DNA of 64,000 nucleotides from positions 186,001-250,000 of the forward strand of contig NZ_JAGFNZ010000004.1 in the NCBI RefSeq assembly GCF_019448085.1, read 5' to 3'. The DNA is from Caproiciproducens faecalis. GTDB lineage: Bacteria > Bacillota > Clostridia > Oscillospirales > Acutalibacteraceae. How positions within the stretch are numbered: the first letter of the stretch is position 1; every line of letters starts with the position of its first letter. The notes beneath the pieces are model-generated. The model saw only the letters and a program-made list of their open reading frames with translations, made no database searches and was not told where the DNA came from. The position numbers were made by a program, and so were the translations under genes. Of the stretch, positions 1 through 8,613 are shown in pieces.

Positions 1-1131
1 GACCGGGTTTTAATTTGTCCGTGCAACCTCAAACCGGACTCCGCTGTTACCAAGAAACTGCCTGATTTTATCTCCTGTGTACCGCTCAGGACGGCTCCGC
101 TCGCGAAGTCGGCTTACGCAGGCCTGCTTCTGAAACCCTTTGTTCAAAAGGAACTGTTTACCATGATGAAGACCGGGGTGTTTACGACCGAAAAGGCGCA
201 TGAAATGCTTTTCTTTATGAAGCGTGCATATGAGATTTATGCGGCGCTCTCTAAGCTGTCCGAACTTTCCGGTGCCGACGATGTAACCATTTACAGTTAC
301 TGGCTGTATGACGCCGCCGCCGCTGGCGCTCTCCTTGCTGCGGATTTAAGGCGGCAGGGAAAAAAGGTAAAACAGGTTTCCCGGGCTCACCGTTTTGATC
401 TTTACAGCGAGTTTGCAAAGCTGAACTACCTTCCGATGAGGGAATTTTTGCTGAGCAGGGTTGACAGAGTACTTCCCTGTTCCGCGTCCGGCGCGGAGTA
501 TCTTCAAAAGCAGTATCTCCGGTACGCCGAAAAAATTGCTCCCGCTTTTCTGGGAACAGCCGATCACGGCGAAAAGCACGGCAGCAGGGGAGAGGAACTG
601 CATATCGTCTCCTGTTCTTTCATAGCCCCGGTCAAACGTCTGCATCTGATCGTGCAGGCTCTGGAACAAGCGGACTTTCCTATTTTATGGACGCATATCG
701 GTTCGGGACCCCTGCGAGGGGAAATCGAGGAAATGGCATCAAAGCTTCCGGACTGTGTCCGAACAGAGTGGAAAGGCCAGATGGACAATGCTGCTATTAT
801 GGATTACTATCGCGGCAATGATCTCTCAGCCTTTGTCAATGTGAGCGCCAGCGAAGGAATCCCGGTTTCCATCATGGAAGTCAGCTCCTTCGGCGTTCCT
901 GTCATTGCCACGGATGTCGGCGGTACCCGGGAAGCGGTTTGCAGCGGGGAAAACGGGTATCTGCTTCCGCCGGATTTTTTACCTCAGGAGCTGATGTCCA
1001 GATTAAGAGAGCTGAAAGAGCTTTCAGACGAGGATTACAGCCGTCTGTGCCGGAACGCGCGCAGAATTTGGGCCGAAAAATTCAGTGCACAAAAGAACTA
1101 CCAGAACTTTTATAAGGAGATCAGTCAATGA
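1..1131 (+). CDS. Glycosyltransferase family 4 protein (5' end outside window)
   Basis: This is a GT4-type glycosyltransferase that probably adds a sugar to a lipid-linked surface polysaccharide at the cytoplasmic face of the membrane. The reading frame is open from the first base of the window, so the N-terminus is missing; the ATG at 163 is internal and should not be taken as the start. The visible part has the C-terminal GT-B nucleotide-sugar domain: SASEGIPVSIMEVSSFG contains the E-x7-E motif and is followed by GVPVIATDVGGTREAV. Its stop overlaps the start of the next glycosyltransferase by four bases (ATGA), so the two are translationally coupled in one operon with the Wzz-like gene downstream. 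Sugar donor and acceptor cannot be read from the sequence. The family is clear; the specific function is not. Confidence 0.85.
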   Translation, partial: DRVLICPCNLKPDSAVTKKLPDFISCVPLRTAPLAKSAYAGLLLKPFVQKELFTMMKTGVFTTEKAHEMLFFMKRAYEIYAALSKLSELSGADDVTIYSYWLYDAAAAGALLAADLRRQGKKVKQVSRAHRFDLYSEFAKLNYLPMREFLLSRVDRVLPCSASGAEYLQKQYLRYAEKIAPAFLGTADHGEKHGSRGEELHIVSCSFIAPVKRLHLIVQALEQADFPILWTHIGSGPLRGEIEEMASKLPDCVRTEWKGQMDNAAIMDYYRGNDLSAFVNVSASEGIPVSIMEVSSFGVPVIATDVGGTREAVCSGENGYLLPPDFLPQELMSRLRELKELSDEDYSRLCRNARRIWAEKFSAQKNYQNFYKEISQ

Positions 1132-2309
1132 AACTGATGTATCTTACTTTTCAGGAGGATGCTCCGCTGTATCTGGGTGTAAAGAATAAAATTGAGGGCC
1201 AGGTCGGCGCATTTGAAAAGCTGGGTTACGAGGTAACCTACTCCATGTGGCAGGGAAACACATTTCAGTTCTTTGGCGCCGAGCCGTTGAAACGCAGTTT
1301 CGACTCTTCCAAAGGAATCATGAAGCAGCTTACGCGGATTGCGTATGAGTATCTGCAAAAAAACCGCTTCGAAGTCCTCTATTTGCGCCTTGACCGCATC
1401 AGCTTCGACATGCTGCGGATTTGCAGGGCCGCAAGGGACAATCAGGTAAAAACCATTGTGGTTGAAATTCCGAATTATCCTTATCTGACGGATTATATCC
1501 GCAATATTCAATATGCCAAAACGCTCAAAACCCGTGCCGTGACAGCGGCGAAGGTGGCCGTGACGGTAGCGGACGACCGTCTGTCCGGCAGAAAGCTGAA
1601 GCAGTATGTCGACGCGGTGGTACTTTACGGGAATCAGGCGGACTCGTTTTTCGGAGTCAAAGCGATGAACGGGGACAACGGTATCAATATTGACGGAATC
1701 ACGCCCGTTCCGCACTGCGGCGATCTCCATAAGGACATCGTATTTCTCGGGGTTGCCGGTACCCTGTGGTGGCAGGGTTATGACCGGGTTCTAAAGGGAA
1801 TGAGCGAGTATAAAAAGAAAAAACCGGACGGCGCGCCGGCATTGAAATTTGTTTTGGTCGGCGGCGACGCCACTGAAATGCCGGAATTCCGTGCGCTGGT
1901 GGACAGACTTGGCCTGACCGAAGACGTGACGTTCTGCGGCTTTAAAAAGGGAAAAGAGCTTTTGGATATCTACCGGACGGTGGACGTGGGCGTTTCCTCG
2001 CTTGGTTGTTACCGCCGGGGGCTGACCGCCTGCTTCTCTTTAAAGGCCCGTGAATACAGCGCCGCTGCACTGCCATTCCTGTACGCATATGACGATGCAA
2101 AGCTTGGAACCGATACTCCGTTTGCACTTAAGCTGCCGAACGACGGGACGACGGTCGATATGAACCAAGTGATTGCATTTGTTCAGAAATGCCGAAAGGA
2201 TTCGTCCATTGCGCAGAAGGAACGTGAGTTTGCGGAGAAAAACTACGACTGGAAAATCATTATGAAGCAAGTGCTTGATTTTGCCAAAGCTTCAGTGAAC
2301 ATAGACTGA
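1128..2309 (+). CDS. Glycosyltransferase (GT4-like)
   Basis: This 393-residue protein looks like a second GT-B fold glycosyltransferase of the same polysaccharide locus. The N-terminus has a segment (PLYLGVKNKIEGQVGAFEKLGYEV) typical of the acceptor-binding domain of GT4 enzymes. The C-terminal half carries FVLVGG, a VTFCGF strand and IYRTVDVGVSSLG, the usual order of the donor-binding domain. A canonical E-x7-E motif is not obvious; the equivalent stretch reads LKAREYSAAALPFLYAYDD. The start ATG overlaps the previous stop by four bases. No membrane segment or signal peptide is apparent. It most likely acts in the cytoplasm on a membrane-bound glycan intermediate. The substrate is unknown. 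Confidence 0.75.
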   Translation: MKLMYLTFQEDAPLYLGVKNKIEGQVGAFEKLGYEVTYSMWQGNTFQFFGAEPLKRSFDSSKGIMKQLTRIAYEYLQKNRFEVLYLRLDRISFDMLRICRAARDNQVKTIVVEIPNYPYLTDYIRNIQYAKTLKTRAVTAAKVAVTVADDRLSGRKLKQYVDAVVLYGNQADSFFGVKAMNGDNGINIDGITPVPHCGDLHKDIVFLGVAGTLWWQGYDRVLKGMSEYKKKKPDGAPALKFVLVGGDATEMPEFRALVDRLGLTEDVTFCGFKKGKELLDIYRTVDVGVSSLGCYRRGLTACFSLKAREYSAAALPFLYAYDDAKLGTDTPFALKLPNDGTTVDMNQVIAFVQKCRKDSSIAQKEREFAEKNYDWKIIMKQVLDFAKASVNID

Positions 2310-2332
2310 TCAAAGATATTTGGAGGTTAAAT

Positions 2333-3592
2333 ATGGAACTTTTCGTAAGCTTTTCAGAAATACTGGAATATTTTAAGAGGAGCATCCTGAAATTTATTAT
2401 TGTTGTAGCTGTTTTTGGAATTGTGTTTGGACTGATGCCGCTGAAATTTGTCCAGCATGAGTACACCTGCGATACCACATTGATTATTTCCTGTGAAGTA
2501 CCCGAAGACGCGCAAACGGACTATCGGCTGCAGTATACCAGCATCCTGAACAGCCGTGTGCAGACCGCTGTCGTCATTGCCACTGGCAAGGATATGATTT
2601 CCCAGACCGCAGATAAGCTTGGCATCGATAAAAGCAAGATTACTTCGATCGGTGCGGTTCAGGTCAACACGGCCCCGGTTGTGAAAATTACCATAAAAAG
2701 TCCGGACGCCGCTCTGGCAGACCGTATTGCAAACACAGCGGCTGAAGTTCTGGGTGAAAAGCTGACCGACGCGTTCCCGTCCCCAAAGCTGACAGCAGTG
2801 ATTGCCGATGCTGCAATTCCGGCGAAACCGCAGTCTAATAAATCCGCGATGGTTAAGGCCGGTCTGCTGGGTTTGATTATGGGCTTTATTGTGTATGTGT
2901 GTTATGGCATTGTCGTCGTGCTGACCGACAAAACCATTCGCAACAGCCGTTATGTCAGTGAGGCGCTGAACACTCCCCTTTTAGGGACGGTTCCGAAAAA
3001 GGGCAGCCATGAAAAAAAGGAAGACAGCTTCCGTAAGCTGCGTGCCGCGGCGGTTCACTGTGCATCCGGAAAAAACAGCTTTCTTGTGACCGATGTCTGT
3101 GAACACAACGGTGCGGCGGCCGTAGCGGCCGGAATGGCCGGCGTGCTTGCCTGTTCCGGGAAAACCACGCTTCTGATTGACGCGGATTTCCGTGAGAACG
3201 AAATCAGTAAACTTCTGAATGCAAAGTCGGAACATTCTCTAACGGACGCGCTGAACGGTTCCTGCTCCGCGGAACAGGCTGTTGCGCAGACTTCCGTTAA
3301 GGGACTAAACCTGATATCCGGTTCGGGTTCCGCTGAGAATCCTGCTGATCTGCTGTTTTCAGATACTTTCAGCGGACTGGTACAGGAGCTTTCTAAGAAG
3401 TTTGACTATGTCATTGTCCATACTCCATCGGAAGTAAAATATCCGGAGGCGGACAATATCGCAAGGCTTGCCGGTTCCGTGATTATGGTTGCCAAATACG
3501 GCTCTACTCCATATCATGAGTTCAAGGATTCCTTCCACCGCCTGAACGCTTCCGGCGGCAATACCATTGGTTTTGTCACCACCGATATCTGA
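2333..3592 (+). CDS. Wzz/CapB-like polysaccharide co-polymerase with degenerate BY-kinase domain
   Basis: This 419-residue protein has the layout of Gram-positive polysaccharide co-polymerase/BY-kinase fusions: a transmembrane segment near residues 18-38, an extracytoplasmic Wzz-like part, a second membrane segment near 175-198, then a cytoplasmic ParA/MinD-like domain. Such proteins normally set chain length and phosphorylate tyrosines. Here the kinase motifs are eroded. The Walker A region (about 252-266) has no lysine or GK(S/T). Walker A' is kept (TLLIDADFR, 279-287). Walker B reads YVIVHTPS, with His363 where Asp is expected. There is no tyrosine-rich C-terminal tail. It follows the glycosyltransferases by 23 bases, with GGAGG ahead of the ATG. 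I infer a structural co-polymerase without kinase activity. A true kinase could be encoded upstream of the window. Confidence 0.78.
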   Translation: MELFVSFSEILEYFKRSILKFIIVVAVFGIVFGLMPLKFVQHEYTCDTTLIISCEVPEDAQTDYRLQYTSILNSRVQTAVVIATGKDMISQTADKLGIDKSKITSIGAVQVNTAPVVKITIKSPDAALADRIANTAAEVLGEKLTDAFPSPKLTAVIADAAIPAKPQSNKSAMVKAGLLGLIMGFIVYVCYGIVVVLTDKTIRNSRYVSEALNTPLLGTVPKKGSHEKKEDSFRKLRAAAVHCASGKNSFLVTDVCEHNGAAAVAAGMAGVLACSGKTTLLIDADFRENEISKLLNAKSEHSLTDALNGSCSAEQAVAQTSVKGLNLISGSGSAENPADLLFSDTFSGLVQELSKKFDYVIVHTPSEVKYPEADNIARLAGSVIMVAKYGSTPYHEFKDSFHRLNASGGNTIGFVTTDI

Positions 3593-3609
3593 CAATCAAG
3601 ATCAAGATA

Positions 3610-3640
3610 AAAGCTCCGCGGAATTTTCCGCGGAGCTTTT
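3610..3640. terminator. Bidirectional terminator between the polysaccharide operon and udk
   Basis: A near-perfect inverted repeat (AAAGCTCCGCGGAA and its complement, two-base loop) is flanked by A-rich sequence on one side and T-rich on the other. It sits between two convergent genes and can end transcription on both strands. Confidence 0.85.
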
Positions 3641-3668
3641 ATGATTCGCAGGATTTCGGACTTTTCGT

Positions 3669-4286
3669 TTACCGGATCAGCGCTTTGATATGGTCGATCA
3701 GCATATGCAGCGCGACCGGATTTTCACCGCCCTGAGGAATGATGATGTCGGCATTCTTTTTGCTGGGTTCCACGAACTGCTCATGCATAGGCTTGACCGT
3801 ATTTATGTACTGGGCAATAAAAGAATCCAAACTGCGCCCGCGTTCTTTTACATCCCGGGTCAGACGGCGCAGCAGCCGGATATCCGCGTCCGTGTCCACA
3901 AACACCTTGATATCCATTAAATCCAGGAGGTCTTTATTTTCAAAAATCAGAATTCCTTCCACAATAATGACGCGTGTCGGTTCTACATGCACGGTTTCAC
4001 CGGTTCTGGTGTAAGTAACAAAAGAATAAACCGGGCGGTCAATCGCCCGGCCGCTTTTCAGTTTTTTTACGTCTTCGACCAGTAAATCCGTATCAAATGC
4101 GTTGGGATGGTCATAATTCAGTTTGATACGCTGCTCGAACGGGATTTCAGAATTCGCACGGTAATAGAAATCATGGGAAAGAATAATGGCGTCGTCGGCA
4201 ATTGCCTGTTTCAGTTTTGTTGAAAGTGTTGTTTTTCCTGAAGCGGTGCCGCCGGCCACACCGATTACAAAAGGTGAACAATCCAT
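3669..4286 (-). CDS. udk: Uridine kinase
   Basis: Uridine kinase phosphorylates uridine (and usually cytidine) to the monophosphate in pyrimidine salvage, in the cytoplasm. The protein of 205 residues matches the family length. A P-loop GGTASGKT lies at residues 12-19, followed by the SHDFYYR segment that contributes to nucleoside binding and the PVYSF and VEGILIF motifs of the family. I chose the ATG at 4286 because AGGAGG lies five bases upstream of it; an in-frame ATG 21 bases earlier has no such site. The gene is convergent with the polysaccharide operon and shares its terminator. Confidence 0.93.
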   Translation of the reverse strand: MDCSPFVIGVAGGTASGKTTLSTKLKQAIADDAIILSHDFYYRANSEIPFEQRIKLNYDHPNAFDTDLLVEDVKKLKSGRAIDRPVYSFVTYTRTGETVHVEPTRVIIVEGILIFENKDLLDLMDIKVFVDTDADIRLLRRLTRDVKERGRSLDSFIAQYINTVKPMHEQFVEPSKKNADIIIPQGGENPVALHMLIDHIKALIR

Positions 4287-4363
4287 AACTGCCTCCTGTG
4301 AGAACAAGATGATATTTTACAGTTTCAAATTATAGCACAAAAACCAGTAAAAAGCACCCTGTT

Positions 4364-4750
4364 TCAGCTTTCATAATCTTCTATAATACTGTTCAGACGA
4401 TCAACGTCGTTCACCCGAATCCCATCTTTAAGAAGTACTTGATCTGCCTGCGGAAGCGACGCAACTTCCACATCGATCTCCTGATAAGGGGTACTCTCGT
4501 TATTGTAGAAGACGCCGATATGTCCTTCGTATTCTTTTACCGTATAAGTGTTTACACTGCTGCTACGGCTTGCCATGGTCGGAATTTCGCTGTTTTCTTG
4601 ACTTGAAGCCTCATTTGCGGTAGAATTATCTAATATATCTGAGCTTGTAACTTCAGGTATCTGCTTCATTTTCTTTTGAGAAAACCCCCAGGCTAACATT
4701 CCGATTATAATAACAGTTGTACACAGCAGCACAATCCAGTTTCTTTTCAA
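4364..4750 (-). CDS. BofC C-terminal-domain-like membrane-anchored protein
   Basis: This 128-residue protein has one N-terminal membrane segment (about residues 5-23), a Ser/Asn-rich linker, and a C-terminal domain of about 60 residues starting YTVKEYEGHIGVF and ending with a RLNSIIEDYES-type helix. That pattern recurs in clostridial proteins annotated as BofC C-terminal domain proteins. In Bacillus, BofC is a forespore protein that controls SpoIVB; many clostridial homologues have no tested role. The start is a TTG at 4750 preceded by GAGGTGA. It is divergent from the penicillin-binding protein gene. Membership in the BofC-like group is likely; a role in sporulation is inference. Confidence 0.65.
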   Translation of the reverse strand: MKRNWIVLLCTTVIIIGMLAWGFSQKKMKQIPEVTSSDILDNSTANEASSQENSEIPTMASRSSSVNTYTVKEYEGHIGVFYNNESTPYQEIDVEVASLPQADQVLLKDGIRVNDVDRLNSIIEDYES

Positions 4751-4842
4751 ATAGTATCACCTCACAGGTATTATTTGAAAATATTGGAAAATTATTCATT
4801 TTTATTGCGATAATTTATTTTTTGTCAAGGAGGTGGTTCCCG

Positions 4843-7191
4843 ATGAGAAAAACCGATATCAACAAATATGTGGGCTCCAAAAACACGAAAAAGGACAGCA
4901 AGAAAAGATCGATAGGCCGGATTGCCGGAAAAAGCCTTTTAACTGTTTTTACCATATTATTCATTTCTGGTATTATTGTGTCTATCTCGCTGATTTCTTT
5001 TATACTCAGCCTGAGAAACGAATCCATTGATTATGACCTGCATAAGCTGCAGCTGAATTATACAAGCTTCATTTATGTAAACGGCCCGAACGACGACAGT
5101 GCCAAACCCGTTCAGTACCAAAGCCTGTACAGTAATGAAAACAGGGTGTGGGTGGATTACGACAAAATACCGCAATCCATGAAGGACGCGATTGTTGCGA
5201 TTGAGGACAAGCGCTTCTGGGAACATAAGGGCGTTGACTGGAAGAGAACGGCCGGCGCGGTAACGACACTGTTTTCGAAGGGGAGCAGCTACGGCGGCTC
5301 CACCATTACCCAGCAGCTGATTAAAAACGTGACGGGGGATAAGGATGTAAGCCTTACCAGAAAAGTAAAGGAGATCTTCCGTGCGCTGAATCTGGAACAA
5401 AAATATACCAAAGAAGAAATCCTGGCTGCATATCTCAATGTCGTCCCATTCGGCAGCGGCAGCAACGGCGTACAGGCTGCGGCGAACCTTTATTTTGGCA
5501 AGGATATACAGGACTGTGATATTGCCGAATGCGCCGCGATCGCGGGAATTACGCAGAACCCGACCAAATACTCCCCGCTGGTTCACCCGGAACAGAACAA
5601 GGAGCGCCAGCAGATAGTGCTCAAAGAGATGCACGGGCAGGGAATGATTACCGACGCTGAGTACAACACGGCAATGACCAAATCAGAACATATGACTTTC
5701 GTAGGCAAGCAGGCGGAAAATGTTGTGGATGACGTCCCCATCTGGAACTGGTATGTGGACACCCTGTTTGAAGACGTTAAAACCGGCCTGATGGAGCACT
5801 ACAACTGTTCCAGTGACAAGGCTGTTGACATGATTTATCATGACGGACTGAAAATTTACGCCGCCATGGACACCGACCTGCAGAACATTGCGGAAACTAC
5901 GTTTAGGTCGGACAAGCTTTTCGGAAGCAATACAAAAATGCAGGCGGGTTACCTCGCGATGGACTACTCCGGGCGCGTGCTTGCCACGGTCGGCTCCAGA
6001 GGAGAGAAAAAGAGCAACCGTCTGTTCAGTCTGGCTACGGACTCCAAAAGGCAGCCGGGTTCCACTATCAAGCCTCTGGCGGTTTACGGGCCGGCTATCG
6101 ATTCCGGAAAGTATAACTACTCATCTCTGATTAACGACAATCCGCTGCCCAACTGGTTCAGTGACGGCAGTTCAGGTCCGAAAAACTGGGGGCCGGGCAA
6201 TACGAGCGGGAAGTACTGGGGCCCCATTCCGTTGACATGGGCGCTGGAACGTTCCCTCAACGCCAGTGCGGCGCAGGTTGGAAACGCCATCACCCCGAAT
6301 CTGAGCTTCAATTTTCTGAAGGACAAATTGGGCTTTACCAGCCTTTTGCCCGCGGATAATAACCGCGCTCCTATGGCGATCGGCGGCTTGAGCGAAGGTG
6401 TCACCGTACGCGAAATGACAGCCGGGTTCCAGATGTTTGCGAACGGTGGGAAATACTATAAGCCGTATACTTTTTACCATGTGGACGATCACGACGGCAA
6501 CGTGATTCTGGACAACCGCAACCAGATTGCCACACAGGCGATCAGTTCCACTACCTCTTCCGTCATGCATCATTTGCTTAACAACGTTGTGACCGGTGCC
6601 CACGGAACCGGCCGCGGCGCCGCTATCAGCGGATGGGAGGTATTCGGCAAAACGGGTACCACCAACGATGAAAAAGACAGTTGGTTTATCGGCGGAACAC
6701 CATATGCGGTTGCGGGTATCTGGACAGGCTATCTGACTCCCGCACATTTGACAAATACCACTTATGCCGCAACAACGTGGAAGGGTATTATGGCTTCCTA
6801 TTTAAAGAATAAGGAAAAGCTGAAATTTACCTATGATTCCAACGTGGTTTCGGCCAAATTCTGTACAGTGACCGGACTTCTGGCAAACGAGGCTACCGAT
6901 AAGGATACCCAGATCGGCTGGTACGACAAAAATCATATGCCCGCGGTCTGTGACGGTGTTCACGCCGGATCGGCTTCTTCTCTTGCTTCCCGGCCCAATG
7001 AGTCGGGGACGGAAAGTGTTCAGAGCGACGTTTTAAGCGGCGGTGAGTCGCACGAAAATCCCGATACTTCGTCGCAAGCGCCGACCTCATCGGCAACACC
7101 GGAATCCCGTTCGTCGTCCGCCGCAAACTCTCACCCGGACAAATCGCAGCCCGGGCGTTCCTCGGCGCATTCTGTGCCTGCGGTGGGGTAA
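4843..7191 (+). CDS. Class A penicillin-binding protein (glycosyltransferase/transpeptidase)
   Basis: This bifunctional peptidoglycan synthase polymerises lipid II glycan strands and cross-links the peptides outside the membrane. The ATG at 4843 gives 782 residues and follows AAGGAGGTG by six bases. The order is a basic cytoplasmic tail, one membrane segment (about 31-55), a GT51 domain with the catalytic-Glu motif EDKRFWEHKG and GGSTITQQLIKN, then a transpeptidase domain with QPGSTIKP (SxxK), SLN (SxN) and KTGTT (KTG). All three active-site motifs are present, so it should be active. The C-terminus ends in about 70 residues rich in Ser, Pro and Thr, probably a flexible extension into the wall. 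It is a PBP1a/PonA-type enzyme. No partner gene lies beside it and it has its own terminator. Confidence 0.93.
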   Translation: MRKTDINKYVGSKNTKKDSKKRSIGRIAGKSLLTVFTILFISGIIVSISLISFILSLRNESIDYDLHKLQLNYTSFIYVNGPNDDSAKPVQYQSLYSNENRVWVDYDKIPQSMKDAIVAIEDKRFWEHKGVDWKRTAGAVTTLFSKGSSYGGSTITQQLIKNVTGDKDVSLTRKVKEIFRALNLEQKYTKEEILAAYLNVVPFGSGSNGVQAAANLYFGKDIQDCDIAECAAIAGITQNPTKYSPLVHPEQNKERQQIVLKEMHGQGMITDAEYNTAMTKSEHMTFVGKQAENVVDDVPIWNWYVDTLFEDVKTGLMEHYNCSSDKAVDMIYHDGLKIYAAMDTDLQNIAETTFRSDKLFGSNTKMQAGYLAMDYSGRVLATVGSRGEKKSNRLFSLATDSKRQPGSTIKPLAVYGPAIDSGKYNYSSLINDNPLPNWFSDGSSGPKNWGPGNTSGKYWGPIPLTWALERSLNASAAQVGNAITPNLSFNFLKDKLGFTSLLPADNNRAPMAIGGLSEGVTVREMTAGFQMFANGGKYYKPYTFYHVDDHDGNVILDNRNQIATQAISSTTSSVMHHLLNNVVTGAHGTGRGAAISGWEVFGKTGTTNDEKDSWFIGGTPYAVAGIWTGYLTPAHLTNTTYAATTWKGIMASYLKNKEKLKFTYDSNVVSAKFCTVTGLLANEATDKDTQIGWYDKNHMPAVCDGVHAGSASSLASRPNESGTESVQSDVLSGGESHENPDTSSQAPTSSATPESRSSSAANSHPDKSQPGRSSAHSVPAVG

Positions 7192-7207
7192 TCAGTCTGT
7201 CATTTTC

Positions 7208-7244
7208 ATGCGGATGCCCATTCCCGGGCATCTGCATTTCGTTT
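7208..7244 (+). terminator. Rho-independent terminator after the PBP gene
   Basis: A 12-base inverted repeat (ATGCGGATGCCC pairing with GGGCATCTGCAT, one G-T pair) is followed by a T-rich run. It lies 16 bases after the stop codon. Confidence 0.75.
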
Positions 7245-7254
7245 AATTTGCGAG

Positions 7255-7283
7255 TTGATTGTCACACTGAAACGTGGTAAACT
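7255..7283 (+). promoter_or_regulatory. Probable sigma-A promoter of hom-thrB-lysC
   Basis: TTGATT and TAAACT are separated by 17 bases, 59 bases upstream of the hom start and just after the previous terminator. Confidence 0.5.
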
Positions 7284-7342
7284 GTTAAAGTGTTTATTAT
7301 CATTTTTTATGAGATTAGTAGAAATAGTAAGGGGTGCTACAT

Positions 7343-8587
7343 ATGGTAGAAATAGCTGTAATGGGATACGGTGTAGTTGGCTCCGGTGTGGTGGAGGTTT
7401 TGACCAACCACGCGGAGAATATTGCCAAACGTGCCAAAGAGCAAATTGATATTAAGTATATTCTGGATTTGCGTGAATTTCCCGGCAGCCCGTTTGAAAG
7501 CAAATTCACAAATTCATTCGATAAAATTCTGAACGACCCCGAAGTGAAAATTGTGGTGGAAGTGATGGGCGGTCTAAACCCTGCCTTTGACTATGTAAAA
7601 CGCTGCCTCGAAGCGGGAAAAAGCGTAGTTACTTCCAACAAAGAACTGGTTGCAGCCAAGGGAGCCCAGCTCCTGAAAATCGCTCAGAAAAACAATCTGA
7701 ATTTCCTGTTTGAAGCCAGCGTAGGCGGCGGCATCCCGATTATTCGTCCTATCAGCCAGTGCCTTGCGGCCAATGATGTGGTGGAAATTGCGGGGATATT
7801 GAACGGTACTACTAATTTTATTCTGACCAAAATGATCCGGGAGCAGATGACTTTTGACGATACGCTGGCTCTGGCTCAAAAGCTGGGTTATGCGGAGCGC
7901 AACCCGGCAGCGGACGTGGAAGGCCACGACGCGTGCCGGAAAATCTGCATCCTTTCCTCTCTGGCCTACGGCAGGCATGTCTACCCAGACCAAGTGCATA
8001 CAGAAGGCATCACGAAGATCACTCTTGCGGACGTAGAGTATGCCGCAGTGTGGGGCGGAGTGGTCAAACTGATTGGACAGGTAAAAATGATGGAGAACGG
8101 AAAGCTTCAGATCATTGTCTGCCCAATGTTTATTCCTCGTGAGAGCCAGCTTGCCAATGTTGACGACGTGTTCAATGGCATCATGGTTCGCGGCGATTCT
8201 ACAGGCGATGTCGTATTTTACGGCAAGGGCGCCGGAAAACTCCCGACCGCAAGCGCGGTTGTCGCCGATGTCATTGACTGCGTAAAGCATTTTAAGGCTA
8301 GAAAATATCTCTATTGGGAAGACGGCTCAAAGGATTATGTGGAAGACTACCTTTTGAATGAGGTTGCCATGTTTGTCCGCGCCGAATCGGACGACGAAGA
8401 CCTTGCTTTTAAGAATATCAATCAGATTTTCGGCGGTGTTACCCGGCTTTCCCGCAAGAAGCCGGCCAATGGCGAAATAGCCTTCGTGACCGATGTTATG
8501 CGGGAAAAAGAGATTGTCGCAAAGCTTGCGGAATTGGAACCGCTTGGTGTAAACGTAAAGAATATGATTCGCATAGGAGATCTGTAA
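7343..8587 (+). CDS. hom: Homoserine dehydrogenase
   Basis: This enzyme reduces aspartate semialdehyde to homoserine with NAD(P)H, the branch point to threonine and methionine. The 414-residue protein starts at the ATG 7343, eight bases after AAGGGG. It has an N-terminal Rossmann motif G8-x-G10-x2-G13, the family signature GILNGTTNFILT, and AADVEGHDACRK, which contains the conserved catalytic-region lysine. The last 80 or so residues have the length and position of an ACT domain, which suggests feedback control by threonine. It heads a three-gene unit with thrB and lysC, 26 and 32 bases apart. No threonine synthase gene lies in the unit. Confidence 0.95.
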   Translation: MVEIAVMGYGVVGSGVVEVLTNHAENIAKRAKEQIDIKYILDLREFPGSPFESKFTNSFDKILNDPEVKIVVEVMGGLNPAFDYVKRCLEAGKSVVTSNKELVAAKGAQLLKIAQKNNLNFLFEASVGGGIPIIRPISQCLAANDVVEIAGILNGTTNFILTKMIREQMTFDDTLALAQKLGYAERNPAADVEGHDACRKICILSSLAYGRHVYPDQVHTEGITKITLADVEYAAVWGGVVKLIGQVKMMENGKLQIIVCPMFIPRESQLANVDDVFNGIMVRGDSTGDVVFYGKGAGKLPTASAVVADVIDCVKHFKARKYLYWEDGSKDYVEDYLLNEVAMFVRAESDDEDLAFKNINQIFGGVTRLSRKKPANGEIAFVTDVMREKEIVAKLAELEPLGVNVKNMIRIGDL

Positions 8588-8613
8588 ATTCATTTATAGG
8601 ATGTTGATATGAT

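Noticed and set aside
163-1131. ATG at 163 as start of the first glycosyltransferase
   Set aside because: The frame is open from base 1 with plausible protein sequence and no ribosome binding site before 163, so the gene begins upstream of the window.
4287-4307. Seven extra N-terminal residues on uridine kinase
   Set aside because: AGGAGG is placed for the ATG at 4286, not for the upstream codon.
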